The notes below the pieces were generated by a model. The model did not search any database. It was not told the origin of the DNA and saw nothing but the letters and a program-made list of their open reading frames with translations. The position numbers and the translations under genes were made by a program. 64,000 nt of DNA. Source: Photobacterium chitinilyticum. Lineage in GTDB: Bacteria > Pseudomonadota > Gammaproteobacteria > Enterobacterales > Vibrionaceae. The stretch covers positions 1,282,711-1,346,710 of the forward strand of contig NZ_RJLM01000001.1 of NCBI RefSeq assembly GCF_004104355.1. Reading direction: 5' to 3'. This document shows positions 54,835-64,000 of this stretch, one piece after another; the first letter of the stretch is position 1; each line of letters begins with the position of its first letter.

Positions 54835-55209
54835 CTACGAAAGAACTAAGTTTGAATAAACGATATACACCCAAGTTAATATCGCCATTATAAGAGTCAG
54901 CAATACAGCGGCTGATCCCATATCTTTTGCTTGTCCGGAAAGTTCATGTTTTTCCAGACCAATACGATCAACAACAGCCTCAATGGCTGAATTCAGTAAC
55001 TCGACCACAATAACCGCGATCACAGAGCCAATTAATATTAATTTCTCAAGCCCGCTTACCGGTAACAACAGCGCAGCAGGTAACAATACGCAAAATGCCA
55101 CCAATTCTTGCCTAAAAGCTGCTTCGCAACGCCAGGCAGCACACAATCCCAGCCACGAATATTTCGTTGCATATATAAGACGAACAAATCCTGTTTGTTT
55201 ATTATTCAC
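54835..55209 (-). CDS. dgkA: Diacylglycerol kinase
   Basis: A 124-residue integral membrane kinase that phosphorylates diacylglycerol to phosphatidic acid. The family core is easily read: GLCAAWRCEAAFRQE near residues 20-34, VVELLNSAIEAVVDRIG near 68-84 and HELSGQAKDMGSAAV near 87-101. It has three helices. Length and motifs match E. coli DgkA. Operon with the phosphoglycerol transferase gene downstream. Confidence 0.96.
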   Translation of the reverse strand: MNNKQTGFVRLIYATKYSWLGLCAAWRCEAAFRQELVAFCVLLPAALLLPVSGLEKLILIGSVIAVIVVELLNSAIEAVVDRIGLEKHELSGQAKDMGSAAVLLTLIMAILTWVYIVYSNLVLS

Positions 55210-55738
55210 ACCACACCTGCATTAGACACGCCAAAGATATACCCTAATAGCATCATTAGGGTGAAAAATAGGTGAAAAGTTCCAAGGTGTACACTTATTT
55301 ATTTCAGAAACTTTAACTTGGCACAAAATATACAAGCAAAAAGATGCACCCAGACTCATATAAGAATTCGGAACAATATAAACTTATTATTATGAGTCAA
55401 TATCATAAGAGTCAATGTTACCCGCCCTGATAACTTACCCTTATTTTATATAAGGGTTTCCTTTTATTTGCAGTCAATAATCTGGCGACCAAATTGGAGT
55501 ATTTCCTCCTAAGGTTAACCAGAATCACTATTTTATAGTGACTGCAGTAGTAACTAACTTATCAACAACTTCTTTTTTACAAGAGTCGCTCCTATAACGT
55601 TATCAGGCACTTAGGAACATACCGTTGCAAAATATTTCATCCCAAAAAATGGGGAAACACACCGTCTCATATGCGACTTTTTTCATTACAACACTATACT
55701 GTTAACAGATAGGCGTGAAATGACATCATGGATGATAT
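55210..55738 (+). other. Intergenic region between divergent dgkA and the GGDEF-EAL gene
   Basis: About 530 AT-rich bases without a convincing coding frame. It must hold two promoters. I see several short direct stretches (AAGAGTC, CATAAGAGTCAA) but no operator I can name. Confidence 0.3.
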
Positions 55739-58700
55739 ATGAAGCTAGCTTTTCTCCGATTTTTAGCCCTGCTATTTCCGTTATTGTCAATAACGGCAGC
55801 GGCCGCATTTTACATCTACCACGGAGATGTCACTCAGCTTGAGCAACGTATTCAGGAAAGAGAGCGTAACCTTCACCAGTCAGCGCTGCATATCACCAGG
55901 CTCCACTTTGCGCCCATTATTGACGATCTACGTTATTTGACCCAAAAAGCCAATGAGCTCAATATCAGTTCACACAGTTCAGCCCAACAACAAGAGAGCC
56001 TTGCCAATACATTCAAACGGATGACTCAAACCCGCGCTTATTATGATCAGATTCGACTCATCAATGTTCAGGGCCTTGAAGTTATTCGCATCAACATGAA
56101 AGATGGCCAGGCGTACCGAGTTCCAAAAGACCAGCTTCAGGATAAAAGCAACCGCCCCTATGTTCAGGAATCACTCAAGATCAGCCCCGGTACTTTTTAT
56201 ACTTCGCAATTTGACTTGAACATGGAAAACGGCCAAATAGAAACCCCGATCAAACCTATGTTGCGCTTCATAAGTCACTTTACCGTCAACGGAGAGAGCT
56301 GGCTCATTTCGCTAAACTATCTAGGGCATGACTACCTCGCTGAGTTAGATAATCAATATAACTGGAATGATGGCCAAAACTGGCTAGTCAACAACGAGGG
56401 GAACTGGCTACTTGGCCCTACATCTGATAGCGCTTGGCAGTTTATGCCATCGCGACAAAAAACACAGGACCAAGATTTCTTCCAGACACATCCTTCCCTG
56501 TGGAAAAAAATCAAATTCAGTGAAAACGGCCAAGTTAGACAAGGTGAATATCTTTATACATTCACCCGTTTTTTTTCAGGTAACAAATTCCTAGGAGATG
56601 AGCTTTTTACACTACCCTTTGATGGTACAGATCTTCCATGGACTATTATCTCTCGGATAAATATCAACGAAGCGGTATTCGAGCTGGCCTTTTCTCAACA
56701 ACGAATGGTCAAATTTGCCATATTTACCCTCTTAGTCATGACCCTGGTATCTGGCTGCATTGTTCTCGCCTGGCATCTGTTACAAATGCTGAGACACGAA
56801 AAGAGCCTAAAGCAAGACATTGAGGATGTGGCACTTAAGTACTCAACCGTACTTGAACACGCTCCAGACGGGTTAATTACCATTAGCTCGGATATGACTA
56901 TCAATACGATCAATAAAGCCGCGGGCCATATACTCAATATAAATGTGCAATCTGCCAAAGGTAAAAACCTGCTTAAACTCATCAACGGACATAAAAACCG
57001 TGAACAAATGAAGCAATTGGTGAATGATGTTCGTGAGAATAAAGCAAAAAACAACCATAATCCGGTTAAAATACGCATCCAGCTGAATAGTTTGAAGACC
57101 CGACATGTTGAGTTTATCGCTACCGAAACAACCTATAGCTCCAGCAGTGAATTATTGCTGAACTTCAGAGATGTAACTTACTGGATTGAGCGCGAGGAAA
57201 AGCTTAAAAGTATGTCTCGCGCATTGGAGCAAAGTAATGACTCTATTATCATTACCAACCACCGCGGCATCATAGAATATGTCAATCAGGCGTTCGAAAA
57301 ATTTACGGGAGTGAGATCCAAAGATATCATTGGCGCACAGTCTTCCACCCTACTTAAGCGAACGCTTGATAATGAAAAAGATGTGCGGAAAGTTCAGGAA
57401 CAATTAAAAGACGGCCAGACTATCCACCGAGTTCTTGCACGAAGGCAAGATGACGATAGTATTCTTTATGAAGAAAAAACCATCTCTCCGATCAGAAATA
57501 ACCGGGGCAAGATAAGTCACTATATATCGATGGGTAAAGACATCACTGAACGCGTACTGTTTGAAAGCAAACTACACAAACTTGCTCATTACGATTTGCT
57601 TACCGAACTTCCTAACAGAACGCTACTCCAACAATTTCTCGAGAAGGCTATCGAAGAGGCCAAACGAGATCTTAGCAGCATTGCATTACTGACGATCGAT
57701 CTCGATCATTTCAAAAAGATTAATGACTCTCTAAGCCATGATACCGGGGACAAAGTCCTGCTAGCGATCTCTAAACGTATTAACAGCTCACTTCGTGAGG
57801 GTGATCTTCTGGCTCGATTAAGTGGAGATGAGTTCGCCATTATCATCAAGCAAGGTGTAGAGCCAGCAAACATAGTCAATATGGCTAACCGTATTATTAA
57901 TCATATCAGTGAACCCCTTTGTATCGACAACAAAGAACTCTTTATCACTGCCAGTATGGGGATCAGCCTATTTCCTGATGATAGCAATAACATGGAGACC
58001 TTATTCAAGAATGCAGACATTGCCTTATATCGCGCCAAAGAAGAAAATCGAAACAGATTCTGCTTTTTTACCCAACAAATGGGCTTAGACAGTATCAAAC
58101 GTATACAGCTTGAATCTGAGTTGAGGAAGTCAATAGGCACTCAACGATATCAGCTTTACTATCAACCCAAAGTGAATGCTATCACTCATGATATCTGTGG
58201 CGTCGAGGCATTACTTCGCTGGGAGGATGAGGACGGCCAGATTCAATCACCACTTGATATTATCCCCATTCTTGAACACTCAGGACTAATTATCGAAGCC
58301 GGTGAATACCTTATCCAGCAGGCATGCCGACAGCTTAAGAAGTGGCAGCAAGAAAACTATCAATTCCACTTCGCTCTCAATATTTCTGCACGCCAGTTAC
58401 TTAACTCCAATATTGTTGAAACAGTCAGTAAAGCAATAGTAGATACCGGCTGTGATCCACAATGCCTCGAGCTTGAAATCACTGAGAGCGTGATCATGGC
58501 AGATGTGAAAACAGCGCTGAACAAACTGATGGGGCTGGAAGCACTTGGGGTTAAAATTGCTATCGATGATTTCGGGACCGGATATTCATCATTAGCCTAC
58601 CTAAGCCGCTTCCCGGTTCATATCCTGAAAGTTGATCGTGAGTTTGTCAAAGATCTTCCTAAGAACAAAGATAACATTACCATTACCCGCTCTATCGTTG

Positions 58701-58903
58701 AACTAGCACATAACCTTAATATGGTCGTCGTGGCCGAAGGCGTGGAAACGGAAGCTCAAGAGCAGTTTTTAGCCAGTATTGGCGTAGAGGAATTTCAAGG
58801 CTTTTACTTTGGAGCTCCAATGCCATTGGAGGAGTTCGAACAGCAATACCTTACTGCGCCAGATATATACCCAAACGACCTCAAGGTGCATGATTCAGAG
58901 TGA
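55739..58903 (+). CDS. Membrane PAS-GGDEF-EAL cyclic-di-GMP protein
   Basis: A 1054-residue signalling protein. An N-terminal helix and a second helix near 322-348 bracket a periplasmic sensor region of Cache type. Two PAS domains follow, at about 370-480 and 490-600, then a GGDEF domain from about 615 whose active loop reads SGDEF near 693. The EAL domain starts near 800: EALLRW, NISARQL, LEITESV, DDFGTGYSS, LKVDREF and AEGVET are all intact, so phosphodiesterase activity is likely. Cyclase activity is possible despite Ser for Gly. The start ATG has GGATGAT upstream. Confidence 0.92.
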   Translation: MKLAFLRFLALLFPLLSITAAAAFYIYHGDVTQLEQRIQERERNLHQSALHITRLHFAPIIDDLRYLTQKANELNISSHSSAQQQESLANTFKRMTQTRAYYDQIRLINVQGLEVIRINMKDGQAYRVPKDQLQDKSNRPYVQESLKISPGTFYTSQFDLNMENGQIETPIKPMLRFISHFTVNGESWLISLNYLGHDYLAELDNQYNWNDGQNWLVNNEGNWLLGPTSDSAWQFMPSRQKTQDQDFFQTHPSLWKKIKFSENGQVRQGEYLYTFTRFFSGNKFLGDELFTLPFDGTDLPWTIISRININEAVFELAFSQQRMVKFAIFTLLVMTLVSGCIVLAWHLLQMLRHEKSLKQDIEDVALKYSTVLEHAPDGLITISSDMTINTINKAAGHILNINVQSAKGKNLLKLINGHKNREQMKQLVNDVRENKAKNNHNPVKIRIQLNSLKTRHVEFIATETTYSSSSELLLNFRDVTYWIEREEKLKSMSRALEQSNDSIIITNHRGIIEYVNQAFEKFTGVRSKDIIGAQSSTLLKRTLDNEKDVRKVQEQLKDGQTIHRVLARRQDDDSILYEEKTISPIRNNRGKISHYISMGKDITERVLFESKLHKLAHYDLLTELPNRTLLQQFLEKAIEEAKRDLSSIALLTIDLDHFKKINDSLSHDTGDKVLLAISKRINSSLREGDLLARLSGDEFAIIIKQGVEPANIVNMANRIINHISEPLCIDNKELFITASMGISLFPDDSNNMETLFKNADIALYRAKEENRNRFCFFTQQMGLDSIKRIQLESELRKSIGTQRYQLYYQPKVNAITHDICGVEALLRWEDEDGQIQSPLDIIPILEHSGLIIEAGEYLIQQACRQLKKWQQENYQFHFALNISARQLLNSNIVETVSKAIVDTGCDPQCLELEITESVIMADVKTALNKLMGLEALGVKIAIDDFGTGYSSLAYLSRFPVHILKVDREFVKDLPKNKDNITITRSIVELAHNLNMVVVAEGVETEAQEQFLASIGVEEFQGFYFGAPMPLEEFEQQYLTAPDIYPNDLKVHDSE

Positions 58904-59021
58904 GGCCAGTGGGCGAGTTTACAAAAATATATAATCGGGAATAGCATTTGTTGCTTTACATGTTCAAGCATATAATCAGGATTATAGAGCCAAAGAACAC
59001 CGATAGCCTTAAGGTAGCCAT

Positions 59022-59360
59022 ATGAGTTTTAGTGAGCATTTAGATAATTTCATTAAACAGCGAGACAAGCAGCCTCAATCTGCAACAAAAACGACATTTA
59101 GACGTCAATATGCAGTGCAGGAGCCGACAAACCAGAGTATCGCCCGTGATGCCATCGCAAAAGCTCAAGAAGATGCATCAAAACAAGCAACCATAGATAC
59201 CAAGTCACTGCATGTCCGTATCAATGGGCGATGTGTTACAGAAAACGAAGCTCAGGTAGTTGATCAATTAAAAGTTGACTCAGCACCAGCCAACCCAGAT
59301 CGCATCGACTACATCAAACAACTAAGAAAAGAGCTGAAGCTTAAAAAGCGCTCTTCTTAA
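59022..59360 (+). CDS. Small soluble protein, unknown
   Basis: A 112-residue, highly charged protein without signal or membrane segments. The N-terminal half is Gln- and Lys-rich and probably disordered. The C-terminal half holds LHVRINGRCVTENEAQVVDQL and ends in a basic helix (KELKLKKRSS), perhaps nucleic-acid binding. AAGGTAG lies eight bases before the ATG, which supports it as a real gene. I do not recognise the family. Confidence 0.6.
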   Translation: MSFSEHLDNFIKQRDKQPQSATKTTFRRQYAVQEPTNQSIARDAIAKAQEDASKQATIDTKSLHVRINGRCVTENEAQVVDQLKVDSAPANPDRIDYIKQLRKELKLKKRSS

Positions 59361-60065
59361 AAGTTTTTTAACTAAAGCACAATCGCGCTAATATACATCG
59401 GTTCTGACACAAACCGCTTTAGCGCTGTATTCTGTGATTTTTCCTCTTAGCCTCACTTTACGCCTGAAAATCGAATGTCATTTTATTAAAACATTTACTT
59501 TTTGATTGTTTTTCGAACAATAAAGTAGTTTGAAAAACAAGCTACACCAGCATAAATGGAACGATATTGCGATCTATTAAAATATTTTCAACGCTGATTC
59601 AAAAAAAACACCGGTGAAAAAACAACCCAAAAGACCACATTTCAACCACCTTGAAATATATATACTTCTTTCATATATCAAACAGACCCATCAACAAAAC
59701 TCTCACATGACCAGCTTGGTTAAAGTTTAGCCACCGATAATGACCTCACACAGAGGAAACAATGTAAGTGATTGTATATAAAGAGTTTTAATCAGCCAGT
59801 AATTATCAAATTCGTCCACCCCATTAAACTACCAAACATATTAAACTATTTACACCTCCGAACTAATAATCACAAGCCAAAAAACAAATACAAACAAAAC
59901 ACACACAACAAGAGCAAGTTGGATATAAGGACCTTATTTATTATTACAATTAACACAGTTTACCACATGGTGGCCCTACACTATCGAAGCCCTAGTTGCA
60001 ATATAGGCAAGGGGCTTTTTAAGGGTTAAAATTGCTGCCTAAAAAAAGTATGAAAAGACATAATC
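59361..60065 (+). other. Leader/intergenic region upstream of gltS
   Basis: About 700 AT-rich bases. Near its end, 59987-60020 forms a terminator-like hairpin (AAGCCCTAGTTGC / GCAAGGGGCTT) followed by TTTTT, only 46 bases before the gltS start. This could be an end for an upstream RNA or an attenuator for gltS. An 85-codon frame at 59772-60029 lacks a ribosome site and has low-complexity composition, so it is not called. Confidence 0.45.
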
Positions 60066-61289
60066 ATGAACTCAATAATTCAAATAAACGAGCTAGAATC
60101 TCTGCTCATTGCAATTATCGTGCTTTTTCTTGGCTACTTTATTAATAGCAAAGTTAAGGTTCTACGAAAGTATAATATTCCAGAGCCCATTGTTGGTGGC
60201 CTTATTGTCGCTGTACTTATTACAGTGCTCCATCAGCAGGGTATCGATGTTACATTTAAGCTAAGCATCAAAGACACCTTGATGCAGATGTTCTTCGCAA
60301 CTGTTGGACTAGCCGCAAGTTTTAAACTGCTAGCAAAAGGCGGATCGCGCGTATTTCTGTTTTTGGGTATTGCCACACTATATATCACGATTCAAAATGC
60401 AGTTGGTGTCAGCCTAAGTTCGCTATTGGGGCTTGATCCTCTTCTTGGCCTTATCGTCGGTTCAATTACTCTCTCAGGTGGGCACGGTACAGGTGCGGCA
60501 TGGTCTCAAACTTTTTCGAGTAACTTTGGCCTGCAAACGCTTGAGCTATCGATGGCAGCGGCAACATTTGGTCTGATAATGGGTGGAATTATCGGCGGCC
60601 CTGTTGCACAACGGCTGATCAATAAGCACAAGTTAAAATCTGAGTTCGGTGATGGTGAGAATCATCACATCAAACATCCTGAGCTAGTCACATACAGTGA
60701 TCAAGAAGAAGATCGCATTACTGCAAAGAACTCTATTGAAGTCCTCTTCATTTTGCTTATATGCGTAACAGGTGCAGCTCATGTCAAAGAGCTTGTTGAT
60801 AGTTGTGGCATTAGCTGGTTACGCATCCCTGACTTTGTCTATGCGCTATTTATTGGTGTATTCATAACTAACCTATGTGAAACAACAAAAGTCTACAAAG
60901 TTAACAAAGAAACAGTCGACGCCCTAGGTACTATATCCTTGTCTCTGTTCTTAGCAATGGCATTGATGAGCCTACAGCTTTGGGAACTACTCGAACTTGC
61001 GTTACCAATGTTGCTGATCCTAACCGTACAAACGGTTACCTTGGCGATTTTTGCCTACTTCATCACCTTCAGACTTATGGGCAAGAGCTATGATGCAGCT
61101 ATCATCGCTGGAGGCCACTGTGGCTTCGGTATGGGCGCAACGCCAACAGCTGTTATGAACATGGGATCACTGGTATCAAGGAACGGCCCATCACCTCAGG
61201 CCTTCATGGTTGTACCTATTGTAGGTGCTTTCTTTATTGATATTGCCAACCTGATTGTCTTGCAGGCCTATATCAGCTTCATCCAGTAA
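60066..61289 (+). CDS. gltS: Sodium/glutamate symporter GltS
   Basis: A 407-residue membrane transporter that imports glutamate with Na+. Two inverted five-helix repeats carry the re-entrant loops GGHGTGAAW near residue 139 and GGHCGFGMGATPTAVMN near 349-365, which are GltS hallmarks. The FFATVGLAASF segment is also typical. Length fits E. coli GltS (401). A terminator follows. Confidence 0.94.
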   Translation: MNSIIQINELESLLIAIIVLFLGYFINSKVKVLRKYNIPEPIVGGLIVAVLITVLHQQGIDVTFKLSIKDTLMQMFFATVGLAASFKLLAKGGSRVFLFLGIATLYITIQNAVGVSLSSLLGLDPLLGLIVGSITLSGGHGTGAAWSQTFSSNFGLQTLELSMAAATFGLIMGGIIGGPVAQRLINKHKLKSEFGDGENHHIKHPELVTYSDQEEDRITAKNSIEVLFILLICVTGAAHVKELVDSCGISWLRIPDFVYALFIGVFITNLCETTKVYKVNKETVDALGTISLSLFLAMALMSLQLWELLELALPMLLILTVQTVTLAIFAYFITFRLMGKSYDAAIIAGGHCGFGMGATPTAVMNMGSLVSRNGPSPQAFMVVPIVGAFFIDIANLIVLQAYISFIQ

Positions 61290-61304
61290 CCTGACTCAAA
61301 TCGC

Positions 61305-61340
61305 AAAAAGGCCAAGTGACAACGTCACTTGGCCTTTTTT
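61305..61340 (+). terminator. Terminator after gltS
   Basis: AAAAAGGCCAAGTGAC-AAC-GTCACTTGGCCTTTTT, a near-perfect 16-bp stem with a T run, 15 bases after the stop. Confidence 0.95.
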
Positions 61341-61577
61341 AGTGCCTTCGATTGCCTCAATAACGCTTTTTCCTTCTATTATTAATACAAACCCTATTAG
61401 TAATACCAACCAGAAAGAAATTTACGTGATTTGCACTAGTAGGACGGAATATCATTCTTTGCTTGGTAGTAAATGTGCAACTTAGCTCATTCATCCCAGA
61501 TGTTAACGAGCTTGGTATGTTCATAAGGCAATCAAAGAAAAGCAGAACTTCACACACAAAACGTATGGAGTATTAAG

Positions 61578-61814
61578 ATGTTAGGTGAAAATCACGCACT
61601 CTTCATTGAGTTTCCTGAAATGCAGAACAAAATCCAGCAGCTGAAAATGGCTGACGAAAATTTTAAAGCGATGTCAGACAGGTACCACAAACTCGACCAC
61701 AGAATACGAGGGTTAGAAGGAAATAGTGTCCCAACTGAAGATTCTCATTTTTTCCAACTAAAACTAGAGCGGGCTCAATTGAAGGATAAAATCTACAGCA
61801 TCTTAACCAACTGA
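61578..61814 (+). CDS. YdcH-family (DUF465) small helical protein
   Basis: A 78-residue protein of the YdcH/DUF465 type, predicted as a helical hairpin. The family pattern FPEMQNKIQQLK, then F..M...Y..LD..I, and a final LKLERAQLKDKIYSIL are visible. GGAG lies nine bases before the ATG. The function of the family is not known. Confidence 0.85.
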   Translation: MLGENHALFIEFPEMQNKIQQLKMADENFKAMSDRYHKLDHRIRGLEGNSVPTEDSHFFQLKLERAQLKDKIYSILTN

Positions 61815-61981
61815 CCGTTTTTGATAACGAGCTGGCAGCACTCGTTGCCAGCGACACTAGCCAAACCTCTCACATAGATATCCCCCCATTCACTAGTAAT
61901 GGGGGCTCAAACTTAGGCATATAGCCATTATATTTCCCCAATTATCTCAAGTCTGATTGCACATCAAGAACCACCAACAAA

Positions 61982-62107
61982 ACCCTTTGTAACCGTTATC
62001 GTTGGTCTTGCTCTGGTCTAGTTGTAGCGACCATTGCTATCGTTCTGTCTTTTATTACTAAACCAGCGAATACGCAAGTATTAGAGAAAAAGTTCACACA
62101 AGCATAA
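61982..62107 (+). pseudogene. Decayed tail of a sodium:solute symporter (possible)
   Basis: The frame ending with TAA at 62105-62107 reads LVVATIAIVLSFITKPAN and then QVLEKKFTQA. This looks like the last helix and tail of SSS-family symporters (helix, then TKP, then a vLEKFY-like segment). In a shifted frame just before it is VTVIVGLALV, then a stop, which suggests a frameshifted remnant. No start or body of the gene remains. Confidence 0.35.
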
Positions 62108-62506
62108 GGTAGAATTTAGCTTCACTTAAGCTAATATTTAGTTACCTAATCCTAGTCATAATGTCTTTTTTTATTAATGAAATTTCTACTATGATAGTGC
62201 TAGTGTCAGTAACTTTTTATTTATCCTCTTACTACTAATACACCATCTTGTTTTTAATTATCTTTAGCATTAATGACTTATAACAATAATGGCTCAACAA
62301 CAATACATTGTCTTCTATTTCAAATTTATTAACCATTATTAATAAAAGTCTATAATATTTTAATTTCTGCATTCTTCCTTCTCCCATAATTCCCACATTT
62401 AATAACAACAACCATCTCAATTCCGTTCATTATTAAATAGCAAAAGATATTTAAATCTAACTATAAACACTTTAAGCAACCCATTGGGGATTTCCAGGAG
62501 CAAACA
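62108..62506 (+). other. AT-rich region upstream of the diheme peroxidase
   Basis: About 400 bases, very AT-rich, with short palindromic stretches and no credible gene. It presumably contains the promoter of the peroxidase. I see no operator that I can name. Confidence 0.3.
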
Positions 62507-64000
62507 ATGGAAAATAAGAATGTGCGAAAACACGCGCGGCTAGGCGTATTTATCGCAGCAACGGGCCTGCTTGCGGCTTCAATTCAACAAGCTGTGGCGG
62601 CTTCACCCGAAAAGCCAAGTAGTTATCTACCCGATAACCTTCCCCCAGTACCCGGCATCGAAGAATATATCAAAGATTATGATGCTGCGATAAAGCTCGG
62701 AAAAGCCTTTTTCTGGGATATGCAAACAGGTAGTCAAGGTCAGAGCTGCGGCAGCTGCCACTTCTCAGCGGGTGCTGATATCCGGGCTAAAAACCAAATA
62801 AGTCCAGGAGTACTAAGTACTAAGGTAGAGAACCAAGATAAATTTAACTATGACGGATATCCCGAGCTGCCATCAGGAGGCAAGGGCGGGCCAAACTATG
62901 AACTGACCAAAGAAGACTTCCCGCTATTCCAACTTGATATTCCCAGAGATCGAGACTCTGATATTACCTATGAAACAGATGATGTTATTTCTTCACAAGG
63001 TGTATCTTTGGCTAAGTTCATTGATCTCAATGGCAGCAATTACGGCGCTGAGTTCGAAGATGGCAAAGAGAATTGTGAAAACCTAACAGATATATTCCAT
63101 GTTAACGGCATGAATACCAGGCGTGTGGAACCACGTAATACACCAACAGTAATTAACTCCGTCTATAATTTCCGGAACTTCTGGGATGGACGAGCAAACA
63201 ATATATTTAATGGCGTTGACCCATTTGGCCCTCATAACGAAGGGGCCTATGTTATGTACTACGATAGGAAATACGGTAAAACTGTCCCGAAAAAAACACA
63301 TCTAATTAACTCCAGTCTTGCCTCTCAGGCTGTAGGGCCTCCAGGCAGTAACTTTGAAATGACCTGTGATGGCAAGCCGTTTAAAACAATGGCTAAAAAA
63401 CTCCTCCGCTTGGTTCCTTTAGGCTTGCAAGAAGTTCACCCAAATGACAGTGCATTAGGTTATTTGAGTGCCTACCCAGGTAAAGGACTAAAAACAGACT
63501 ATCGCACGCTTATCCGAGATGCCTTCCACGAAGAGTATTGGATGAGTCCACGCCATGATGAAGACGGCTATACCCAGATTGAACAAAATTTCTCGCTATT
63601 CTGGGGGTTGGCTATCCAGATGTACGAAAGTACGCTGGTGTCTCTTGGACATTCGAGATTTGAAAAGGGTGAGGACCTCACCGATCTCGAGCTTCAAGGT
63701 CAACAAATCTTCAGTAGTTTTGGTGGACCAAATGCAGGCCGATGCATAGGTTGTCATGGTGGTCCGGCATTTAGTCAAGCAACCCTGCACTTAACTGGAA
63801 ATACTGATTCTGTTGTCAGCCAGGGGCCTGTTGGTCCGACATTTGCTCAAGCATTCCGCGATAGAGGTTTCATGAATATCGGTGTAAGGCCTACAGTTGA
63901 TGATCTCGGCCTTGGTGGACAAAGTAACTTTGGCTATCCACTGTCATTTACTCGTCAGGCACAAAATGGTGAAGCTCCGGATGGTGACCTTATCAGTGGG
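62507..64000 (+). CDS. Diheme cytochrome c peroxidase/MauG-family protein (3' end outside window)
   Basis: The frame runs open for 498 codons to the window edge, so the C-terminus is missing. A signal peptide (ending QAVAA) leads into a peroxidase-type diheme protein. The first heme site is CGSCH near residue 80, preceded by LGKAFFWDMQTGSQG as in this family, and the second is CIGCH near 414. Long insertions make it larger than standard CcpA (about 330 residues), closer to MauG-like or large surface-type peroxidases. CAGGAG precedes the ATG. Periplasmic; substrate unknown. Confidence 0.88.
   Translation, partial: MENKNVRKHARLGVFIAATGLLAASIQQAVAASPEKPSSYLPDNLPPVPGIEEYIKDYDAAIKLGKAFFWDMQTGSQGQSCGSCHFSAGADIRAKNQISPGVLSTKVENQDKFNYDGYPELPSGGKGGPNYELTKEDFPLFQLDIPRDRDSDITYETDDVISSQGVSLAKFIDLNGSNYGAEFEDGKENCENLTDIFHVNGMNTRRVEPRNTPTVINSVYNFRNFWDGRANNIFNGVDPFGPHNEGAYVMYYDRKYGKTVPKKTHLINSSLASQAVGPPGSNFEMTCDGKPFKTMAKKLLRLVPLGLQEVHPNDSALGYLSAYPGKGLKTDYRTLIRDAFHEEYWMSPRHDEDGYTQIEQNFSLFWGLAIQMYESTLVSLGHSRFEKGEDLTDLELQGQQIFSSFGGPNAGRCIGCHGGPAFSQATLHLTGNTDSVVSQGPVGPTFAQAFRDRGFMNIGVRPTVDDLGLGGQSNFGYPLSFTRQAQNGEAPDGDLISG

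Noticed and set aside
59772-60029. 85-codon frame upstream of gltS
   Set aside because: Low-complexity Asn/Lys-rich translation of AT-rich DNA, no ribosome site, and it runs into a terminator-like hairpin.
62235-62420. 61-codon minus-strand frame in the AT-rich region before the peroxidase
   Set aside because: AT-driven composition without ribosome site or motif.
1-64000. CRISPR arrays, tRNA or rRNA genes, prophage, complete insertion sequences
   Set aside because: Looked for regular direct repeats, cloverleaf-type ends, integrase or transposase motifs; none seen.

Overview
The window reads as chromosomal DNA of a marine gammaproteobacterium of the family Vibrionaceae, most likely a Photobacterium or close relative. 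This is inferred from the gene families present: DUF2860 and DUF2986 proteins, PanP aspartate decarboxylase, a c-di-GMP-I riboswitch in front of a tfoY-type gene, HutZ, PunR/PunC, and two trimethylamine N-oxide (TMAO) respiration loci. No rRNA, tRNA, CRISPR array, phage or complete insertion sequence was seen.

Layout. 1-3.7 kb: end of an unknown gene, then a compact phosphate-type ABC transporter (pstSCAB-like). 3.8-6.4 kb (minus): ribA, a small membrane protein and an S33-type peptidase. 6.9-14 kb: ppaC, a patatin-like protein, outer-membrane and periplasmic proteins, and a sodium-dependent transporter with its 35-residue MetS-type subunit. 14.1-15.8 kb: panP. 16.3-21.8 kb: torR (minus) divergent from torC-torA-torD. 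22.7-27.9 kb: a two-component system of TtrS/TtrR type divergent from a Tat-exported flavoprotein, a periplasmic tetraheme cytochrome and a NapC/NrfH-type membrane tetraheme cytochrome. 28-31.1 kb (minus): a divergent second-type cysteinyl-tRNA synthetase, a Cys-rich small protein, a membrane protein and hutZ. 31.4-33.6 kb: purR with an elaborate leader, then the riboswitch and tfoY. 34.5-41.5 kb: an ynjA-[VTT/FAD oxidoreductase]-ynjB-ynjC-ynjD-ynjF operon. 41.7-44.2 kb: a DUF2986 protein, then divergent punR/punC. 44.5-47.4 kb: the artPJQM arginine transporter. 47.9-51.8 kb: a second TMAO locus, torE-torC-torA. 52-55.2 kb: a DJ-1/PfpI-like protein, then dgkA plus an LTA-synthase-like phosphoglycerol transferase (minus). 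55.7-64 kb: a PAS-GGDEF-EAL protein, a small unknown protein, gltS, a YdcH-like protein, a decayed transporter tail and the start of a diheme peroxidase.

How it fits together. Anaerobic respiration is the strongest theme. Two pentaheme TorC/TorA pairs would carry electrons from the quinol pool to TMAO. A third chain (membrane tetraheme to soluble tetraheme to flavoprotein) has its own sensor kinase and an FNR-like site in the divergent promoter. Its flavoprotein keeps the fumarate-reductase fold signals but lacks three of the residues that bind or protonate fumarate, so its electron acceptor is unknown. This is the best candidate here for an undescribed system. Secondary points of interest are the purR leader (PurR operator on the start site, an early terminator, a long hairpin and an ORF running through both), the terminator in the leader of the second CysRS with a Cys-codon-rich small gene upstream, and the thiol-redox/transport/lipid ynj operon.

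All calls come from reading the sequence and from memory of protein families; no database search was run.
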